Shown one piece after another: positions 6,108 through 6,203 of a stretch of 6,203 nucleotides of DNA; within the stretch, counting starts at the first letter, position 1, and every line of letters starts with the position of its first letter. The position numbers and the translations under genes are program-made. The stretch is from Neptuniibacter sp. (lineage in GTDB: Bacteria; Pseudomonadota; Gammaproteobacteria; Pseudomonadales; Balneatricaceae), in the NCBI GenBank assembly GCA_030149405.1, contig JASBRM010000089.1, positions 1 through 6,203 on the forward strand, given 5' to 3'. The notes under the pieces are model-generated. The model was not told the DNA's origin, made no database searches, and saw only the letters and a program-made list of their open reading frames with translations.

Positions 6108-6203
6108 TCAAGCTGATAATGTTTTCTCTTCCAGTTTGTAACCCACGCCCCAGACCGTAACTATGATTTCCGGGTTATTCGGGTCGGCCTCTATCTTTGA
6201 TCT
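6108..6203 (-). CDS. Response regulator, OmpR/PhoB type, C-terminal end only
   Basis: The minus strand from the window edge gives 31 codons ending in TGA (6110-6108): RSKIEADPNNPEIIVTVWGV, then GYKLEEKTLSA. The pattern RSKIE-x-DP-x-NP followed by (T)VWGVGYKLE is the end of the winged-helix DNA-binding domain of OmpR/PhoB-type regulators: the end of the recognition helix, then the wing hairpin. The receiver domain and the rest of the protein lie outside the window, so the family is clear but the identity is not. It is 27 bp upstream of the kinase gene on the same strand, and is its likely phosphorylation partner. Confidence 0.9.
   Translation of the reverse strand, partial: RSKIEADPNNPEIIVTVWGVGYKLEEKTLSA

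Noticed and set aside
5278..6116. Plus-strand open frames opposite the sensor kinase (5278-5574 and 5769-6116)
   Set aside because: Both lie antisense to the kinase gene, most of which encodes recognisable domains; their products show no sensible domain or start signal.

Overview
The window looks like an ordinary chromosomal segment of a gammaproteobacterium of moderate GC content. I infer this from a divergent metR-metE pair of the enterobacterial/vibrio type, whose proteins match Escherichia coli MetR and MetE closely at every catalytic motif I could check. Next to it are a class II cytochrome c' gene and a diheme-type cytochrome b561 gene, which points to a respiring, possibly marine (Oceanospirillales-like) organism. 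That finer placement is a guess. There are no insertion sequences, tRNA or rRNA genes, CRISPR repeats or phage genes.

Layout. (1) 1-725, minus: metR, a LysR-type activator, cut by the left edge. (2) 726-824: the divergent metR/metE control region, with a TAATGG-N15-CCATTA inverted repeat, a near-consensus MetR box and the metE ribosome binding site. (3) 825-3101, plus: complete metE, cobalamin-independent methionine synthase, followed by a strong hairpin (3128-3163) that can stop transcription from both sides. (4) 3178-3837, minus: cytochrome b561 membrane protein. (5) 3907-4368, minus: exported cytochrome c', with an apparent terminator hairpin between it and the downstream b561 gene. (6) 4369-4568: cytochrome c' promoter/leader and the spacer after the kinase gene. 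(7) 4569-6080, minus: membrane sensor histidine kinase. (8) 6108-6203, minus: C-terminal end of an OmpR/PhoB-type response regulator, cut by the right edge.

How the genes work together. MetR and MetE form the known regulator/enzyme pair for the last step of methionine synthesis without vitamin B12. Cytochrome c' (periplasmic heme protein) and cytochrome b561 (membrane b-type cytochrome) are a plausible electron-transfer or NO-handling pair, with the hairpin between them likely setting unequal expression. The response regulator and kinase form a two-component operon reading toward the cytochrome genes. Its signal and targets cannot be read from the sequence, and a link to the cytochromes is only positional.

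I found no convincing new biological system. The observations worth following are small: a tyrosine at the predicted distal heme position of cytochrome c', an internal terminator in the cytochrome pair, the architecture of the metE control region, and Cys/His residues in the kinase HAMP linker.
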